A program made the translations under genes and the position numbers. Shown here piece after piece: positions 12,951-25,007 of a DNA stretch of 64,000 bases. Every line of letters starts with the position of its first letter. Positions within the stretch are counted from its first letter, which is position 1. The stretch is from Prototheca cutis (Eukaryota; Chlorophyta; Trebouxiophyceae; Chlorellales; Chlorellaceae). The stretch spans positions 419,773 to 483,772 of the forward strand of contig BCIH01000010.1 in NCBI GenBank assembly GCA_002897115.2, written 5' to 3'. The notes below the pieces were generated by a model, which saw only the letters and a program-made list of their open reading frames with translations, was not told the DNA's origin and ran no database searches.

Positions 12951-13542
12951 CCTCAAGATACCTGGTCAATCGATCTTCTAGGGTGTCTGATTTGATTTTG
13001 TGTGGAGCAGTCCGCTAGAATGCATCCTGCACGTGCTGGACTGGCCGGAATGAACTACCAAAACAGCTCCGTTGGGGTCGCTGGGTCTTCCGAGCTCACA
13101 GGGCACACCGCCCAAGTTTCGCGACAGAGGCTGGCTGGCACGTCATGATGCCAGGAGCAGCGGGTGTTTGACTCGAGTGTCTTGCTCCTGCTGAGCTCTC
13201 TTTGCTTGCCAAGCTCACTGTACCAGCAGCCGGGCACGCGCACGCATGTCGAGCCAGACATGATTGCAAGGTGTCATGCACACTCTTTCATCTTGTGACC
13301 AGCGCATTTTCTTGCTGTAATTTCATTTATAAGGTTCTCTGGATTGTGAAAGAGAGTCGAGCAAGGTTCTCCTGTGCTGCAGATGGGCAAGGGGATTTGG
13401 AGATTGTCTCGCAACTCTGTTCATACCTGCGCGATCTTCAATCCTCATAAAGCCCATTGTCCACAAGCTGGATCTACCAGTGCGCCATTCCAGCTGCTTC
13501 ATGATAATCATGATGGCCTGGTGAATCGCTCAGATCACACCC
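12951..13542. other. Intergenic region, no gene seen
   Basis: 592 bases between the GIF stop and the first exon of the KH-GYF-PIN gene. Only short unrelated open frames are present. It likely holds the GIF 3' end and the next gene's promoter; no clear TATA box or terminator stands out. Confidence 0.5.
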
Positions 13543-16500
13543 ATGTCGACGGCAGTAGTGTCTGTGCAGTCGCATCAGGTGCGTTCCTCCCCCCTGCTTC
13601 CGGCACTAGGGCCAAGGAACAGCGATCGCCGCGACTTGTGTCATGAAACACGACCATGCCCTTCATGCGCGTCATCTGGTTTCATTGTGCAGGCCGATGC
13701 ACTGTTCGGATCGATTGGGACCCACAGCAAGTGCGCCGGCGCCACCCTCCAGGCAAGGGGTCATCATGAAGAGAACTGGTTCCAGTGGTTTGAGCATTGC
13801 CTGCAGATTTTGTGACAGGATGCCCCTCCAGCTTGCATGCACACACACCGCTGCCCCCATTTCCGGACTCCAACCTCTCTTCTGCACCCTGGTCATGTGC
13901 TGTGCAGCTGAGGGATGCCGTGTACGGCGACCGCCTGGGCCGGAAGGTTGTGGTCGTGGGCGGCACAAGGGAGCGGGCGGGCCTGGCAGTCCAGGTGCTG
14001 CTCTACCAGCTCAGCCACCAGGCAGGCGACGACACCAACCTGGAGAAGAGCACATGGAATTACCTGGACAAGGAGGTGCGTTGCTTTGCTGAGTGGGGAG
14101 TCTGGGGTGTGTGTGTGTGTGTGATTGTGGGAGGTGGGCAGGCTGGGTGGGAGGCGTGAAGGTTGCATGCACCAGCAACTCCCAGGAGTTGTGGCCCCTG
14201 ACGTCGAGTCACCCCTGCACATCCGGAGACTGGAAACCAAAGCCACGGGTGATCCCCTGTCCGTCCACCACACACCTGCAGGGCAAGCAGCGGGGCCCCT
14301 TCCCGCTGCAGAAGATGGCAGGCTGGGCCGCCAAGCGTGCCTTCCCCGACCCGGGCATGCCCGTTCAGCACAGCACCCTGGGCTGCTGGGTGCCGCTCTG
14401 GGTGCTAGAGCTCGCTTGGAACAGCATTGGTCCGTGGAGAATTTTTTTTCCCTTTTTCCATTCTATTGTTGAGGGTGGGATGGGGGGGTGGGGAGTTGAC
14501 GGTAGTGCCGCCCACCCAAACCTGGACACCCCATCGACCCACCTCCTCCAACGACCCTATGCAGACAAGGACGGCGTGACGGCCGAGGATGCAATGGACT
14601 GGGAGGCTCTGGCCGAGGAGCTCCATCGCGACCGAGCCGCCGGCCGGCTAGCGGTGCCGGTCGGCGCCGACTCGTCCGAAACCTCTGACATGCTGGTCAC
14701 GTTCCCTGATCTGGGCACCAGCGAGCCGGTTCCTGCAGCCGAACCCATGGACCTTGAGATTGCCACACTGGGCACTGGAGTTGATGGGGTCGACGTGACA
14801 CCCAGCCGCCATCCAGGCCTGAAGGTTCTGCTGGTCCTGGACACCAGCGTGCTCCTGTCGCAGGTGAGCGGCGTGCTTCGCACCCTGCGAACGCTGCGTG
14901 CTGAGGCCAACGCCGCCGGCAGCCAGCCAACGCTGAGTGTTTCTGGCCTCGTTCCCTGGATTGTCCTGAACGAGCTCGACCTCTTATGCAAAAGGCAAGT
15001 GAGTAGTTGTTGGGAGGGGAGGGGACCATTGACTTTTCAAGTGAAGTGGCCCTGACCGGCTCGTCCTCTCCTTCATGGCCATTCCTGTTTCAAACTCTCT
15101 TCTGCAGCGCCGCGCCGGAGCGCGCCGCTGCGGCGCGGAACGCGCTGCGCCAGCTCCAGCTGGCGCTGGCTCTCCGTGACTCGGCGCTCCGAGCCCAGTC
15201 CGCAGCGCAGCAATCAGAGGTTTGTAGGTGTGGGGGGAAACGGCGGGGGGGGTTAGTTTGGAAGGGAAAACTGTGCTAGGCGTTGGCTGCTGATGTGTCA
15301 TGCTGGTGCTGGCTGCAGATGGTGCCAATCTGCCAGTCGGTCCGCCACAAGGACCACCATCATCCCCCAACACCCCACCCACTCCTCTGCAGGCCATGCA
15401 GGCCAACGTGTACGTCGAACAAGGTTCGGCGGAAGTCAGTGGCAATGACACCACCATCCTCCAGACCTGCCTGCACGTGCCGGCAGGCACCGAGGTGGGG
15501 TGGGAGGGGGCCGGGTGGTGCGGCGGTTTGCCCATGGGGGATTGCGTTGTTTCATCGATGCATGCTTCGCTGGCCCGCATTTCAGCGCAGCAATCGCGCC
15601 ATCGGACGCCGACACGTCCACCCACGAAACAACAAGCACGTCGCAGGGCCCAAAGACCGTGGTGTTACTGGTCAGCAACGACACCGCGCTCGGCCTCCGG
15701 GCCGAAGCCAACGGCATCCATTGCTGCACGGCTGCCAAGCTGCCACGCAGCCGCTCCGAGCTGCTCTGGGTGAGGCTGTTGTTTCAGCGTTGTCGGTGGC
15801 AAGATCGGCGGTTTTGGGGAGCAGGGTTCACGTGGGATCGATGGCGCTGCATGCATGATCCTCCCACACTCTGTGTGATGGAGAAGGGTCTTCATTTTTT
15901 CCCTGCTTTGTGTCTGTTCCACTTGTATCCATGGCATTCCCACATGCATGAGCTGGAGAACATCAACCCCCGGGGTCACCTCCCCCGCACCATTCTATTG
16001 CAGGCGGCGATGCAAGAGGGCGGCGCTGCGGACTCCGGCACAGGTCAGGACACGACCGCGCCTGCAGGCCCCGAGCCAGGCAAGGCGGCGATTCGCCAAG
16101 GACACGACACGACTCGAGCGATTGAACACGTTCAGCCACCCAGCAGCTTAAAGAGCGCACCACCACCACCACCACCACCACCTAGTGTGGAACCTGCACG
16201 GGCAGAGGCGAGCGCGCCAGTGCCCGCCGTGACCCATGCCGGGCCTCCGCCGCAGGAAGGGGGCCAGCCGGCAATCGACCCCGAAGCCGCCGCCCGGCAT
16301 GCCCTGCACATGCTCCAGCTCCACCAGCACCACCACCAACAGATCCAACAGCAACAGCAGGAACAGGTGCACCGGTTGCTGCTTCAGCAGCAGGCCCTGG
16401 CACGCGCTGCGCAGCTGGCCGGAGGCGCAGGAGGTCCCAACGGCGCTGCATCGCTGGCGTCGCTGCAGGCCGCAGCCGCAGCAGCGATAGCGGGGTCGGC

Positions 16501-17839
16501 CGGTCTCGGCGCGCGGCCTCCAGCGGCGGCGGGGGTTGGCTGGGCAGGGCTGCACCAGCCGGGCCACGGCTACAGTTGGGCCGATGAGGACGACTCGCCC
16601 GCCATGACGCCGACGGCATCGGGGGAAACCACGGGGAAGCTGCTCGTAGCCGCGCTCCAGCAACGACATTCGCAGCAGTTGCACCATGAAGCCCAGCAGG
16701 TGCAGCAGCAGCAGCAGCAGCAGCAGCAGCGTCAAGCCGCCCCACACCCCCACCCAGCGGCCACACGGCCCGTCGTCGCAGTGACGGGGGAGCAGCAGGC
16801 GGCAGCTGCGCGGCAGCTGCAGGCGCTCATGCGGGCCATCCAACGACCTGAGGGTGTGCTGGGCGGGGCGCGAGGTGGCGCGCCAGCGACTGTGGGTGCT
16901 CCAGTTGGCGCCACTTCCCGGACGAGCCCCCACGTCCCGCAGCACCACGCGTCGGCTACGGCAGCTCCTGTTCCTGCGGGGCCTGGTGGGCCGGCCTCGC
17001 AGCCGGCAAACCCCCAGCACATGGAAGCTCTGGCCTCGCAGCTGGAAACAGTCGTGGAGGAGGCGCTGCAACCCGCAGTCGTCCGGTATCGCCAGCTGGT
17101 ACGGATGTGCTTTTATGGCTGTGTGTTTTTCCAATTTTTGTTCAACTTCCGTGCTGCAAAAGGCCATCCTGGGTTATGTAGGTAGGTAGTCATTGTTTTC
17201 TTTGGTGGGCATGAGCACGAGCACCATGAATCTGGCACCGACGGAGAACACACACAGAGCACCACTCCCACCGCCCCTGTAGGATCTGGGCGACTTGTGG
17301 GTGGAGACGCTGCGTGAGGAGGAGCGACCGCCGTGGGATGCGGCGCGGACGCTGGAGATCCTGGGTGCCCACAAGTCGACGTACTGGCGCGTGCTGCCCA
17401 AGTCGCTGGAGCCAGAGGTCAGGGCGGTGCAGCGCTTTGTCCAGGCCCGTGCTCGGGGTCATGCAGGGCTGCCCGATCCACGGACTCTGGCCAGCGTTGG
17501 CAGCAGTCTGCTGGATGTCCTGGGGGCATTTGCTGAACATGGAGAGAAGGAGTGCGACGACCAAGGCGCGTTTATTTTATTTATTTATATTTTTTTGGGG
17601 GGGGGGGATATTCCCTGGGGAGGTGTCTGGGAATGGTGCTTTAAGAGTCCCGTCATGTCCCCATACCCTCTTCTCAAGCCCATGCAATGTTGACAACAGA
17701 CGACAGCAGCGCTATGGCCGGGAGCAAGCCGGAGGACATCCCTGGCTATGTCAGCCCAGAGAGTGCCCGGGCGGCGCTGCAGGCCGGCGTCATCAAAGTC
17801 ACCGCCGTACTGGAGCAGTGTTCACGATGGAGCACCTGA
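13543..17839 (+). CDS. KH-GYF-PIN domain protein, SWT1-like endoribonuclease
   Basis: Eleven-exon model, all in phase, 898 residues: 13543-13578, 13693-13752, 13908-14075, 14282-14429, 14565-14994, 15108-15219, 15393-15494, 15647-15769, 16004-17098, 17283-17565, 17700-17839. Residues about 12-75 look like a KH RNA-binding domain (LFGSIGTHSKCAGATLQ... GRKVVVVGGTRERAGLA). Residues 83-110 match a GYF domain (W-x-Y-x-D, then GPFPLQKMAGW). Residues about 222-390 are a PIN nuclease fold with acidic residues in LVLDTSVLL, PWIVLNELD, GNDTTILQTCL and LLVSNDTALGL. A Q/H/A-rich stretch fills exon 9, and the helical C-terminus (DLGDLWVETLREEE...) resembles the SWT1 tail. SWT1 cleaves faulty mRNPs at nuclear pores. 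Introns after 13752, 14994 and 17565 need GC donors. The family is solid; KH is the least certain domain. Confidence 0.85.
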
Positions 17840-18014
17840 TTTATGTTTTTTTCTCGTGACAGGACAATTCCCGTTGGTACCCTCGGCTTGGTCACGTCCT
17901 GCGTCACCTGTCTGTCTCCTCCGTCTGATGATGAATGGGCAGGACAGGACTGGTTTTGGTTACAGCAGGGAGAGTTCCTCATCCCCCTCCCCACCCGAAA
18001 TGAAAAAAGGGCCC

Positions 18015-20240
18015 TTAGACATTGTTGGGCTTGAAGATGTTGAAGCCCTCGGCGGCGGTGGTGGCAATGAGTCCCGGCACCTGCGGGTGCCATTGGCCCT
18101 CCTTAACGTCGCGCTGGCCCGCATGCACAAACAGGAGCTGCGGGGGCAGGTCCTGGGGCAGCGCCGCGTTTGATTCCGGCGCCAGCGCCGCTTCCTCCTC
18201 GGGATCGCGCTCCAGCGCCAGGTCCCACACCGCGCTCTGCCCGTCCTCGCTGGTCGACAGCAGCATGGACGATTCGTAGGGGCACCACGCCAGCGACGTA
18301 ATAGGGCCACTGCATTTTTGGTGTCGTTTGGAGAGAAAGAATGGGTGGAGTTGACTTGCCATCGACCGGGCCATTCCTTTCCCAAGGATCAGCTCAAGGA
18401 TTTGCAAGAAGGGCTCCTTTGACACGACCACGCAGGCTGTCATGGCCACAACAACAGCCGCAACACCACGCAATGCACCTGTGGTACTTGAGCGTGCCGA
18501 TGGGGCTGCCGGCCGCAAAGGAGCGCAAATCCCAAACCTTGAGGATGCCGTCATCGCCGGCCGAGGCCAGCATGTATGTCGTGGCCTTTGACCATGCCAC
18601 CACATTCACATCGCTGTCGTGTGCTGTCACACTCAACATAGACTTGCTCTGCAGTGCGTGTGTTGGGGGGAGGGCGGGGGGGGATGATGTGGGTTTAGTC
18701 AGGGTTGGGTTTGTGCTTGTTTGCTGTGTGGACATGACAATCTTGCTTTCAAGAACCAACGGTGCCACCATGAACCTTCCGCCCATATACAGCCATACAC
18801 AACAACAAACATCGCACAACGACGGACCTGTTCCCGGGTGTCCCAGATGCGGACAGTGCGGTCGGCGGAGGCCGAGGCAAACACGGTGTCTTCCGTGGGC
18901 GACCACTGCAGGTCTTCCACGGAGGCTTCGTGGCCCCGGTAGGCCCCACCCACGGCCCACCGCCCGGCAGGTGCGGGTTCCCAGACCTGGATCCGGGCGC
19001 GGCGGTCGCCCGAGGCCAGGCGCCCGGCGGCCACTGCCGACCAAGCCAGCGCATATCCCTCTGCCCCGGAGCTGTGGGTGTGGCGGGCAGTCACCTTGAG
19101 CATTCGCTCGGCCTTGGCTGCATCGGGGATGCCTTCAGACTGCACCTCGGCCAGCTGGGCAAAGACGTCCCACACGCTGGCGGCACCCGATTCCGCCCAG
19201 GCCGCCACGATCGCCGGAGACTGTGGCATCGCACGCACGCGGTTGATTGCACCCGCATGCGCGATGCGGCGCATGTGCAACACGGGTAGTTGGCTCGTCG
19301 CACCGGCAGCCGCTGCTGAACCGGGCCCGGGGCCTGCAGCATCGCCGCCAGTGTCTGTCTCCATGTCCGAATCTGAATCCGACTCGGAGCCGTCAGAGTC
19401 GTCCGACATCGCATCCTGTTTGAGCGAGTTGAACGTGTCGACGAGAATTGTCTCCATGGTTTCGGCCACAGTGGTTATCCCACTATAGAAGCACGCCACA
19501 CAGAAACACGCCCCCCCCCCCCGGGCACCACCCTCTCTCTTGCCTTGCCGTGGCGGAGCGCAGTGAGGTTGGTGACACAGCAAACATTGAGGCTGTTGAG
19601 TCGGGCGGTGGGGGCCTGGCTCCCCGCAACAAAGCTCATCGCATGAGGAAAGGCGGTGCGTGCATCCCCCAGACCGTCCCGCAGCACGTCAAAGCTCAGG
19701 CACGGCCAGCCCAGGCTCAGCGTTGTCAGGCAGTCGTAGGCGCTTGGATCATAGTCCAACTCATCCTCCTCGGGGTCCACCCCCTCGGCACCCGGGGTCC
19801 AAACCTGTGTGTGGTTGGGGGTTGTATTCGTCAATATTGAGGATGGTCAGCGAATGGCCTGACGCATGCCGTGCTGAAGCACAGCTTGGTGGACGCTTCC
19901 CACCGCAAACCGAAACACAAGCGTACCGCAGGCTTGGCAGGGGCTGCAGGCTCCGCCACCTGAACACGTATAGTAGGTGCCAAGTAGATGGGATGAATAA
20001 GAGCGTCGCACTGGGGACGCGCAAGCAACGGTGCTCTGGAAACACATCCATTGGACACCCCCCCACCTCAAAGGGGGCTCTGCTGCCCTTCGACTGCCCA
20101 GCACGTCGGCCCATCACCCCCCAGGACATCGCGCTTCCCTGCAAAAACAATACCCGTGGTACACATACACCATGTGACCCATGCACCTTGGTACCCCCGG
20201 GGGCTTTTGACTTTTTCTTGCTGGACTTTTTAGTGCGCAT
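18015..20240 (-). CDS. GRWD1: GRWD1 / RRB1, glutamate-rich WD repeat histone and ribosome-assembly chaperone
   Basis: Five-exon model: 20187-20240, 19544-19804, 18828-19415, 18479-18648, 18015-18309, giving 455 residues (human 446). The start MRTKKSSKKKSK is basic. The N-terminal block VWTPGAEG, then acidic EEDELDYDPSAY, then GWPCLSFDVLRDGLG is the RBBP4-like N-terminal segment of GRWD1. Four or more WD repeats follow, for example GHEASVEDLQWSPTEDTVF with ASADRTVRIWDTRE, AHDSDVNVVAWS and GPITSLAWCPYESSML. The end EGFNIFKPNNV matches the family's F-KP-x-N finish. It functions in 60S assembly (RPL3 chaperone in yeast). The exon 2/3 junction is the weak point: the model uses a GC donor (AAG|GCAAGAG) and the CAG acceptor at 19416-19418, which keeps phase and expected length. 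An acidic DSDGSESDSDSD tract follows it. Confidence 0.92.
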
Positions 20241-20714
20241 GGCTGCTTAGCGTCTCGACAACGCCCCGACGGGGCCCTGGGGCCGCGTGAACAGCCTCCG
20301 CACAAGCACTGGCAAAGCTTTGGTGAGGGCTGAAAATGTATCGTGTATTTTGGCATATTGATGCGCAAGCCCAGCAAGGGCTTGGGCTCGTTGCATGCAT
20401 CTGTCACGGATCTGCATGGGACAGACTCGGGGCTCCCTACCACACCTCGCGCCCGCGCCCGGGTAGGTGTCGGGCACCGGATTCACGGGCCCTCGGAGCC
20501 GAGGAAGGCCCGGGACTCGGAGAGCCTTCAAGGATTGGAACAACACGAAGGTTCCCAAAAACAAGATGCACATAGATCAACGGACAAAGCACGGCAATAT
20601 TGCAACATGCTCTTGAAGGAAATGCAGTGTGTATCAAATCCACCAAACGGAGGCGTGCGCACGCCCCCACACCCACACCCACAGGGTGCCCGGTAGCATA
20701 CAGGGTGAGACAGC
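20241..20714. other. Upstream region of GRWD1, no gene seen
   Basis: 474 bases between the GRWD1 start codon (transcribed leftwards) and the 3' end of the next minus-strand gene. It should contain the GRWD1 promoter. Short overlapping open frames here have no recognisable domain. Confidence 0.5.
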
Positions 20715-21567
20715 TCACTTGACTTCGTGCCATTCCACGTCAATGACTCTCGCCGTGGACTCGCTTTCCTTGATGGTGATGGATCGCCCCGTGGCCAGGC
20801 GAACCTCCACCTCAAGCAGCGGCGGCTTCGAGTCCGGACTGCTTCCGGGGCCCGTCACCTGCTCCACTGCAGCCTGGCCCAGCAGCCGGCCTGAGCCATC
20901 TACTAACGGCATGACAAGCTGCATGCGCGACTGCATGCGGCCGTTGATATTCGTGGTAAAAGCTGACTGCGACACGGGAGGCAGGAGATTAAAGGTCGTG
21001 CCCGGGAGGGCACGCTGCAGCTCCCGGCTGCCCCGCACCGTCCGCTCTGCCCGTGACTGCAGCTGCGCGGCAGCTTCCTGTGCCTGCCGGGCCTGCTCGG
21101 CGATGGAAGCCAGCGCCGAGTTCAACACGCCTCCCACCACCTGGCCCAGCAGACCCCCCCCGAACAGCTGTCGCCGTATGTCTGCAGCAGATGTAGTGTA
21201 GTGCTCGGGGGATCAACAAAGGTGCTGGTGCCAGGACAGCTCACATGGGGTCAAAGTAGGTGCAAACGCAGAGACATGGCTCACCATCGGGCAAGGGGCC
21301 GCCACGGCTGGTGCTGGTGGGTTGCCTCCGGCTGGGCAGGATGGCAGACAGGCCCTTGCCGATGGCACTCCCGATCGTGGACACGCCCTGAGAAACCAGG
21401 GATGCCCCTGCCTTGGCCATGTCGGACCATGACGGCTTCTTGTCTCCGGTAGCGTAGCATCGCACCGCCAGCGCCTGGCCGGGTCCAGCCCTCCAGAAGC
21501 CGGGATGGCTGGGCCCCAGGACCCGCGTCAATGGCGCTTGCAACTGCCGCAGCGCAATTCTACTCAT
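20715..21567 (-). CDS. Unidentified protein with probable mitochondrial targeting sequence
   Basis: Two exons, 21285-21567 and 20715-21181, joined in phase, give 249 residues. The first 40 residues are rich in Arg, Leu, Ala and Ser without acids (MSRIALRQLQAPLTRVLGPS) and reach AVRCYATGD, which looks like a mitochondrial presequence and cleavage site. Next come a Gly/Ser-rich segment, a helical Ala/Gln-rich stretch (IAEQARQAQEAAAQLQSRAE), and a beta-rich C-terminal domain (MQLVMPLVDGSGRLLGQA... LEVEVRLATGRSITI... RVIDVEWHEVK). The last part vaguely recalls Tim21/Coa1-type folds; that is only an impression. The start is the first ATG and gives the presequence. It is head-to-head with the TMEM144-like gene, 345 bases away. 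Function unknown. Confidence 0.7.
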
Positions 21568-21912
21568 TATGTATGATGTATTTACATTAGTCCCATGGCA
21601 ACCTTGGGGTCATGCAGAGGCCGTGTGGAGTGGGGGCCGTGTGATCCCGATGGGCAGGTGGGCGATGGTCCAGGGGGAGGGGGGATCTGACGGGAAGCCC
21701 TGGGACGGCGCCCGCAAGCTGGCGTTCCCCACTCCGCGTCTCCCGCTCTGGCCCTTGGCCTTTACTCGAAACACGCGAGATTCTCCTGCATTTCACCGAA
21801 ATGTAGACCTGAAAGCGTCCCTTGTTGTCGGAAGGCAAGCCCGGTAACCCGGAGCCAGGGACTCCACAAGGCCCTTTTTGGGTGGTGACTTGCGGAGGGG
21901 GCCGCACACGCG
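21568..21912. promoter_or_regulatory. Divergent promoter region, mitochondrial unknown / TMEM144-like
   Basis: 345 bases between two outward-facing start codons. ATG-less AT-rich sequence close to the minus-strand start (near 21568-21590) is the only obvious feature. No gene is evident. Confidence 0.5.
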
Positions 21913-23304
21913 ATGGCCAGTGTGTTCGGCCTGTCGCTGGCCTGCTTTGCTGGCGTGTGCAATGGCAGCTTTGGGCTGATCTCCAAGCTTCCTGTCGTCC
22001 GGAATGCTCAGGCGAGTGTATGTTGTGGAGGCGTCGGGGGCAGGGGGTGTCGGGGAGAGGAGGGAGGGCGACCCTGGCGATCTCGACACTTCCGAGGGGT
22101 CCAGAGCCCCGGCGAGAAATGCTCCAGGACTCTCCATGGCATTGCCGCATCGATACGATTGCGCTCGACACAAGATTCCATTGCACCCCCCTATGTCGTA
22201 CAGGTCCCTCCCTATGCCCAGGCCCACTGGATGGCGCAGGGCGCCGGCCTGGCATCCCTGCTCCTGGCACTCCTGCCCTCCTGCCGAGTGCTGAGCTGGT
22301 GGGGCATGCTGTCCGGTCTGCTGTTCGCCACCTCGCTCCAGACCGTGTTCCCGGCCATCGCAATGCTGGGCCTGGGACCCGCCTGCGCGGTGTGGAGTGG
22401 CACTGCCGTACTGGCCTCGCTGGCCTGGGGCATGGCGGGCGCTGGGGACAAATTGCAGCGCCCACTTCTGGCCGTGCCGGCGGTGGCGTGCCTGGTGGCG
22501 GGTGTGACCGGCGCCTCGCTGGCCCGTCTCCTGGACGAACCACCACACGTCGATGGGGAGGAAGAGGAGGACGGAAGAGGCGTAGCGCAGAGGGCTGCAT
22601 CGACGGTCGAGAAAGGACCAGCCAGTGCGTCGCCGGCACTGTTTAGACCCTCGCAGCAGGAGCGTATGGATTCGGGGGTAATGGAACGGGAGCGGCTGTT
22701 GCCTGGCATACCCGAGCGTGAGGCCGGGCTGTCGGCCCCGGCCTCGCCCGTGGCCGTCCAAGGGGCATCGTACAGCCCCAGCACCAGCCGTCGGCAGCGC
22801 AACGTGCGGGCCTGGGCACGTGCACTGGCCAGGCAACCTGCATTGCGCGGAACCTTGGCGGCGGTAGCAACGGGTCTGGCCGGGGGCCTGGTGCTGGCGC
22901 CCATGAGTGCGGCCCCCCCCGAGGCCCAGGGTCTCGCGTTCATGCCCAGCCTGGCGCTGGGCACGATGCTGGCCAGCCCTGTGTACGCGCTGCCCCGCGG
23001 CGCGCGTGAGGCGGGGTTTGAGCAGCTGGGTCGCTCGGCGGCGGTGGTCCCGGGCCTGGCCATGGGCGCAATATGGGCCACGGGCAACGCGGCGGCCGCC
23101 GCGGCCGCCGCGTTGCCCGAGGTGGGACTCGTGCTGGCCTACCCCATCATGCAAGGCGTCGGCGTGGCCGTCGCAGAAGCCTGGGGCGTGCTGCTGCTGG
23201 GGGAGCTCCGGCATGGCTTGCAGAGGCTCGCACTTGTGGCCTCCTGCTGCCTCGTCATCGCTGGGATTGCCTTGCTCGTCCGAGCCAAGGGCGACGGCGT
23301 CTGA
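21913..23304 (+). CDS. TMEM144-like multi-pass membrane protein (drug/metabolite transporter superfamily)
   Basis: Two exons, 21913-22011 and 22204-23304, encode 399 residues with about ten hydrophobic segments. TM1 is SVFGLSLACFAGVCNGSFGL. A later pair reads GMLSGLLFATSLQTVFPAIA and GPACAVWSGTAVLASLAWG. After a central hydrophilic, Ser/Arg-rich loop (about residues 200-270) come more spans, including MGAIWATGNAAAAAAAALP, AYPIMQGVGVAVAEAWGVLL and the final VASCCLVIAGIALLV. The G-x-(I/M)-W-A-x-x-N and WGVLLxGE patterns are those of TMEM144/GRP-type carbohydrate transporter proteins. Substrate unknown. Exon 1 ends either at CAG|GCGAGT (GC donor, phase 0) or two codons later at AGT|GTATGT. The first gives NAQ-VPPYAQAHW, closer to the family. 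The poly-Ala stretch near 23085 is in a predicted span. Confidence 0.75.
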   Translation: MASVFGLSLACFAGVCNGSFGLISKLPVVRNAQASVCCGGVGGRGCRGEEGGRPWRSRHFRGVQSPGEKCSRTLHGIAASIRLRSTQDSIAPPYVVQVPPYAQAHWMAQGAGLASLLLALLPSCRVLSWWGMLSGLLFATSLQTVFPAIAMLGLGPACAVWSGTAVLASLAWGMAGAGDKLQRPLLAVPAVACLVAGVTGASLARLLDEPPHVDGEEEEDGRGVAQRAASTVEKGPASASPALFRPSQQERMDSGVMERERLLPGIPEREAGLSAPASPVAVQGASYSPSTSRRQRNVRAWARALARQPALRGTLAAVATGLAGGLVLAPMSAAPPEAQGLAFMPSLALGTMLASPVYALPRGAREAGFEQLGRSAAVVPGLAMGAIWATGNAAAAAAAALPEVGLVLAYPIMQGVGVAVAEAWGVLLLGELRHGLQRLALVASCCLVIAGIALLVRAKGDGV

Positions 23305-24017
23305 CGGCGCGTTTGTGGGGTGTGTGTTTGAATGCGGTGAGGTTACCGGATCAAGGCCAGCTGTGGCCATACAATCCCTGGCTGCCTGCCCTGACTGAGC
23401 GCTTTTAGTCCTGTNCTCAATCGCTGCCCTGACAACATTGCAGTGAAGCCCTCCGGGCCCCCCATACCTTCTCAAGCATCAACGCTGAGCCCTTTGGTAC
23501 TCGAGGATTCACCAGAAACACTCTTCAGTGTGTTGATTACACTGGACCAGCCTTCTGTCCAAAGGAGCAAAGCATCTCGTTCTGTTCTCTCGAATGGGAC
23601 GGGGAATACGCTTGGATGCTGCTGTGAAAGCACAATTTTGGAAACAATGCAACACGCTCGCTGCCAGTCAACCCGATAACCATGTGCTTGGCCACCAGAG
23701 AGTACCTGCCGCCATTGCTCATTGCTGCATGGTTGCATGTTGATGCAGCGAGACTTTGCCATGACAACCAGATGAAGAGGGGGATACTGCTATCTCTGCA
23801 TGCACCAGCCCCCTCTTAAAAAACTCTTGTCCGTCCCCCCATGCNATGCCACCACCCTTGGCCCACTCCAATAGTCTCTCTGTTCACAGTGCCAGCAAGC
23901 AAAAACAGATGAAACGCAGGGGTTTGGCCAATGCAAGTCAGAGGTGCCGGGCTTGGAGGGGCGCAGACAGTGTTCAGATGTCCACGGCACTCGGCCATCA
24001 AAAAAAAGGAAGAGAGA
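23305..24017. other. Convergent intergenic region, no gene seen
   Basis: 713 bases between the 3' ends of the TMEM144-like gene and MGST3. Lower GC than the flanks, with single N at 23415 and 23845. No open frame here shows a domain. Confidence 0.5.
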
Positions 24018-25007
24018 TCAAAACCCGCTCAGCAGCTCGACGGCAAAGTAAGAGGTCATGCCCAGCAGGCTGACCAGTCCGAGGTACATGAACCCTGCGG
24101 TGCGACAAAGACAGTGCGGAAAATGTGGGTGCTTTGAGCAACAGCACTCGTCAGCATGGACCGGCAGGCCTGCAGCGTCCCCCATCTACACCCAGAAAAG
24201 AAAGGCCCCCCGGCTGCACTCACTGCCGCGCATGCGGTTCTTGGGCTCGCCAGTGCTGTAGCCCTTGAAGTAGGCCAGGCGTCCCAACAGGTAGACAACG
24301 CCAGCAACGGACGCAGCGGTGGGGAACTGCGAGGGATGACGACGTGGGAGGGAGGTTACAGGTCAGGTTTGGGTATTCGACTGGCTAGCTCGGAAGTGTC
24401 GCCGCCGTCCGCCGCCTGCCCCCCCCCACTAACCCCCCCCCCCCACCCACACACACAACCACAAGTCCACGTGTCCAATGAAATAACATGTCAACTTCCA
24501 ACCAAGCCCTCCATGACATTGTCTTACCCGCAAACCGGCCGCAATCAGCAGGGAGGTGAAGGTGGAGGAAAACTCTAGGGCGTTCTGGTGGGCCCGCTGC
24601 GGATCCAGGGGAAACAGCAGGTGCGTTGGGATCACGTGCCTATCTGTCTAACCAGCCCGATGCCGTTTACCAGATCCCATTCACAATGTGCCAATGCGTG
24701 AGCTCCAAAAGCATTCCGCCGCACGGCTTGCTTACCTGGACGCAGTTGAACTTCTTCGCATCCTCGCTATCGCCCGATGCGTACATGGTCGGGTAAAGCA
24801 CCTTGAACCGCTTGCGAGCCTCGCCCACTTTCATCATCAGGTACAGATTCTGCGTGCAAATAGGCCCGCCGATGTATTCATCGCTGACAGTGAGAGAATG
24901 CGGGCCGATTCACCCCCACCCGTAACAATCCACCACACCTGGAAGACTGCCGAGGCCACCAGGGTGCCGAGCACCAAACCGTGCTGAGGAACGAGCTGGA
25001 TCTCCAT
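24018..25007 (-). CDS. MGST3: Microsomal glutathione S-transferase 3 (MAPEG family)
   Basis: Five short exons in phase: 24939-25007, 24736-24849, 24528-24596, 24224-24326, 24018-24094. They give 143 residues (family about 150). Integral ER-membrane enzyme conjugating glutathione to, or reducing, lipid hydroperoxides and leukotrienes. The start MEIQLVPQHGLVLGTLVASAV is followed by the MAPEG core: VGEARKRFKVLYPTMYASGD, then FNCVQRAHQNALE, the family signature with the E-R-x-x-x-N-like glutathione-binding region. The third helix has GRLAYFKGYSTGEPKNR, matching the R-x-x-Y-x-x-GY motif. Four hydrophobic segments are visible, and the last ends FAVELLSGF. Donors and acceptors are all GT-AG. It is divergent from SPO11, 671 bases away. 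Confidence 0.94.

Noticed and set aside
16148..17167. Minus-strand open frame of 339 codons opposite the poly-Q exon
   Set aside because: Leu- and His-rich shadow of CAG/CAC repeats; the plus strand has continuous phase with the PIN gene.
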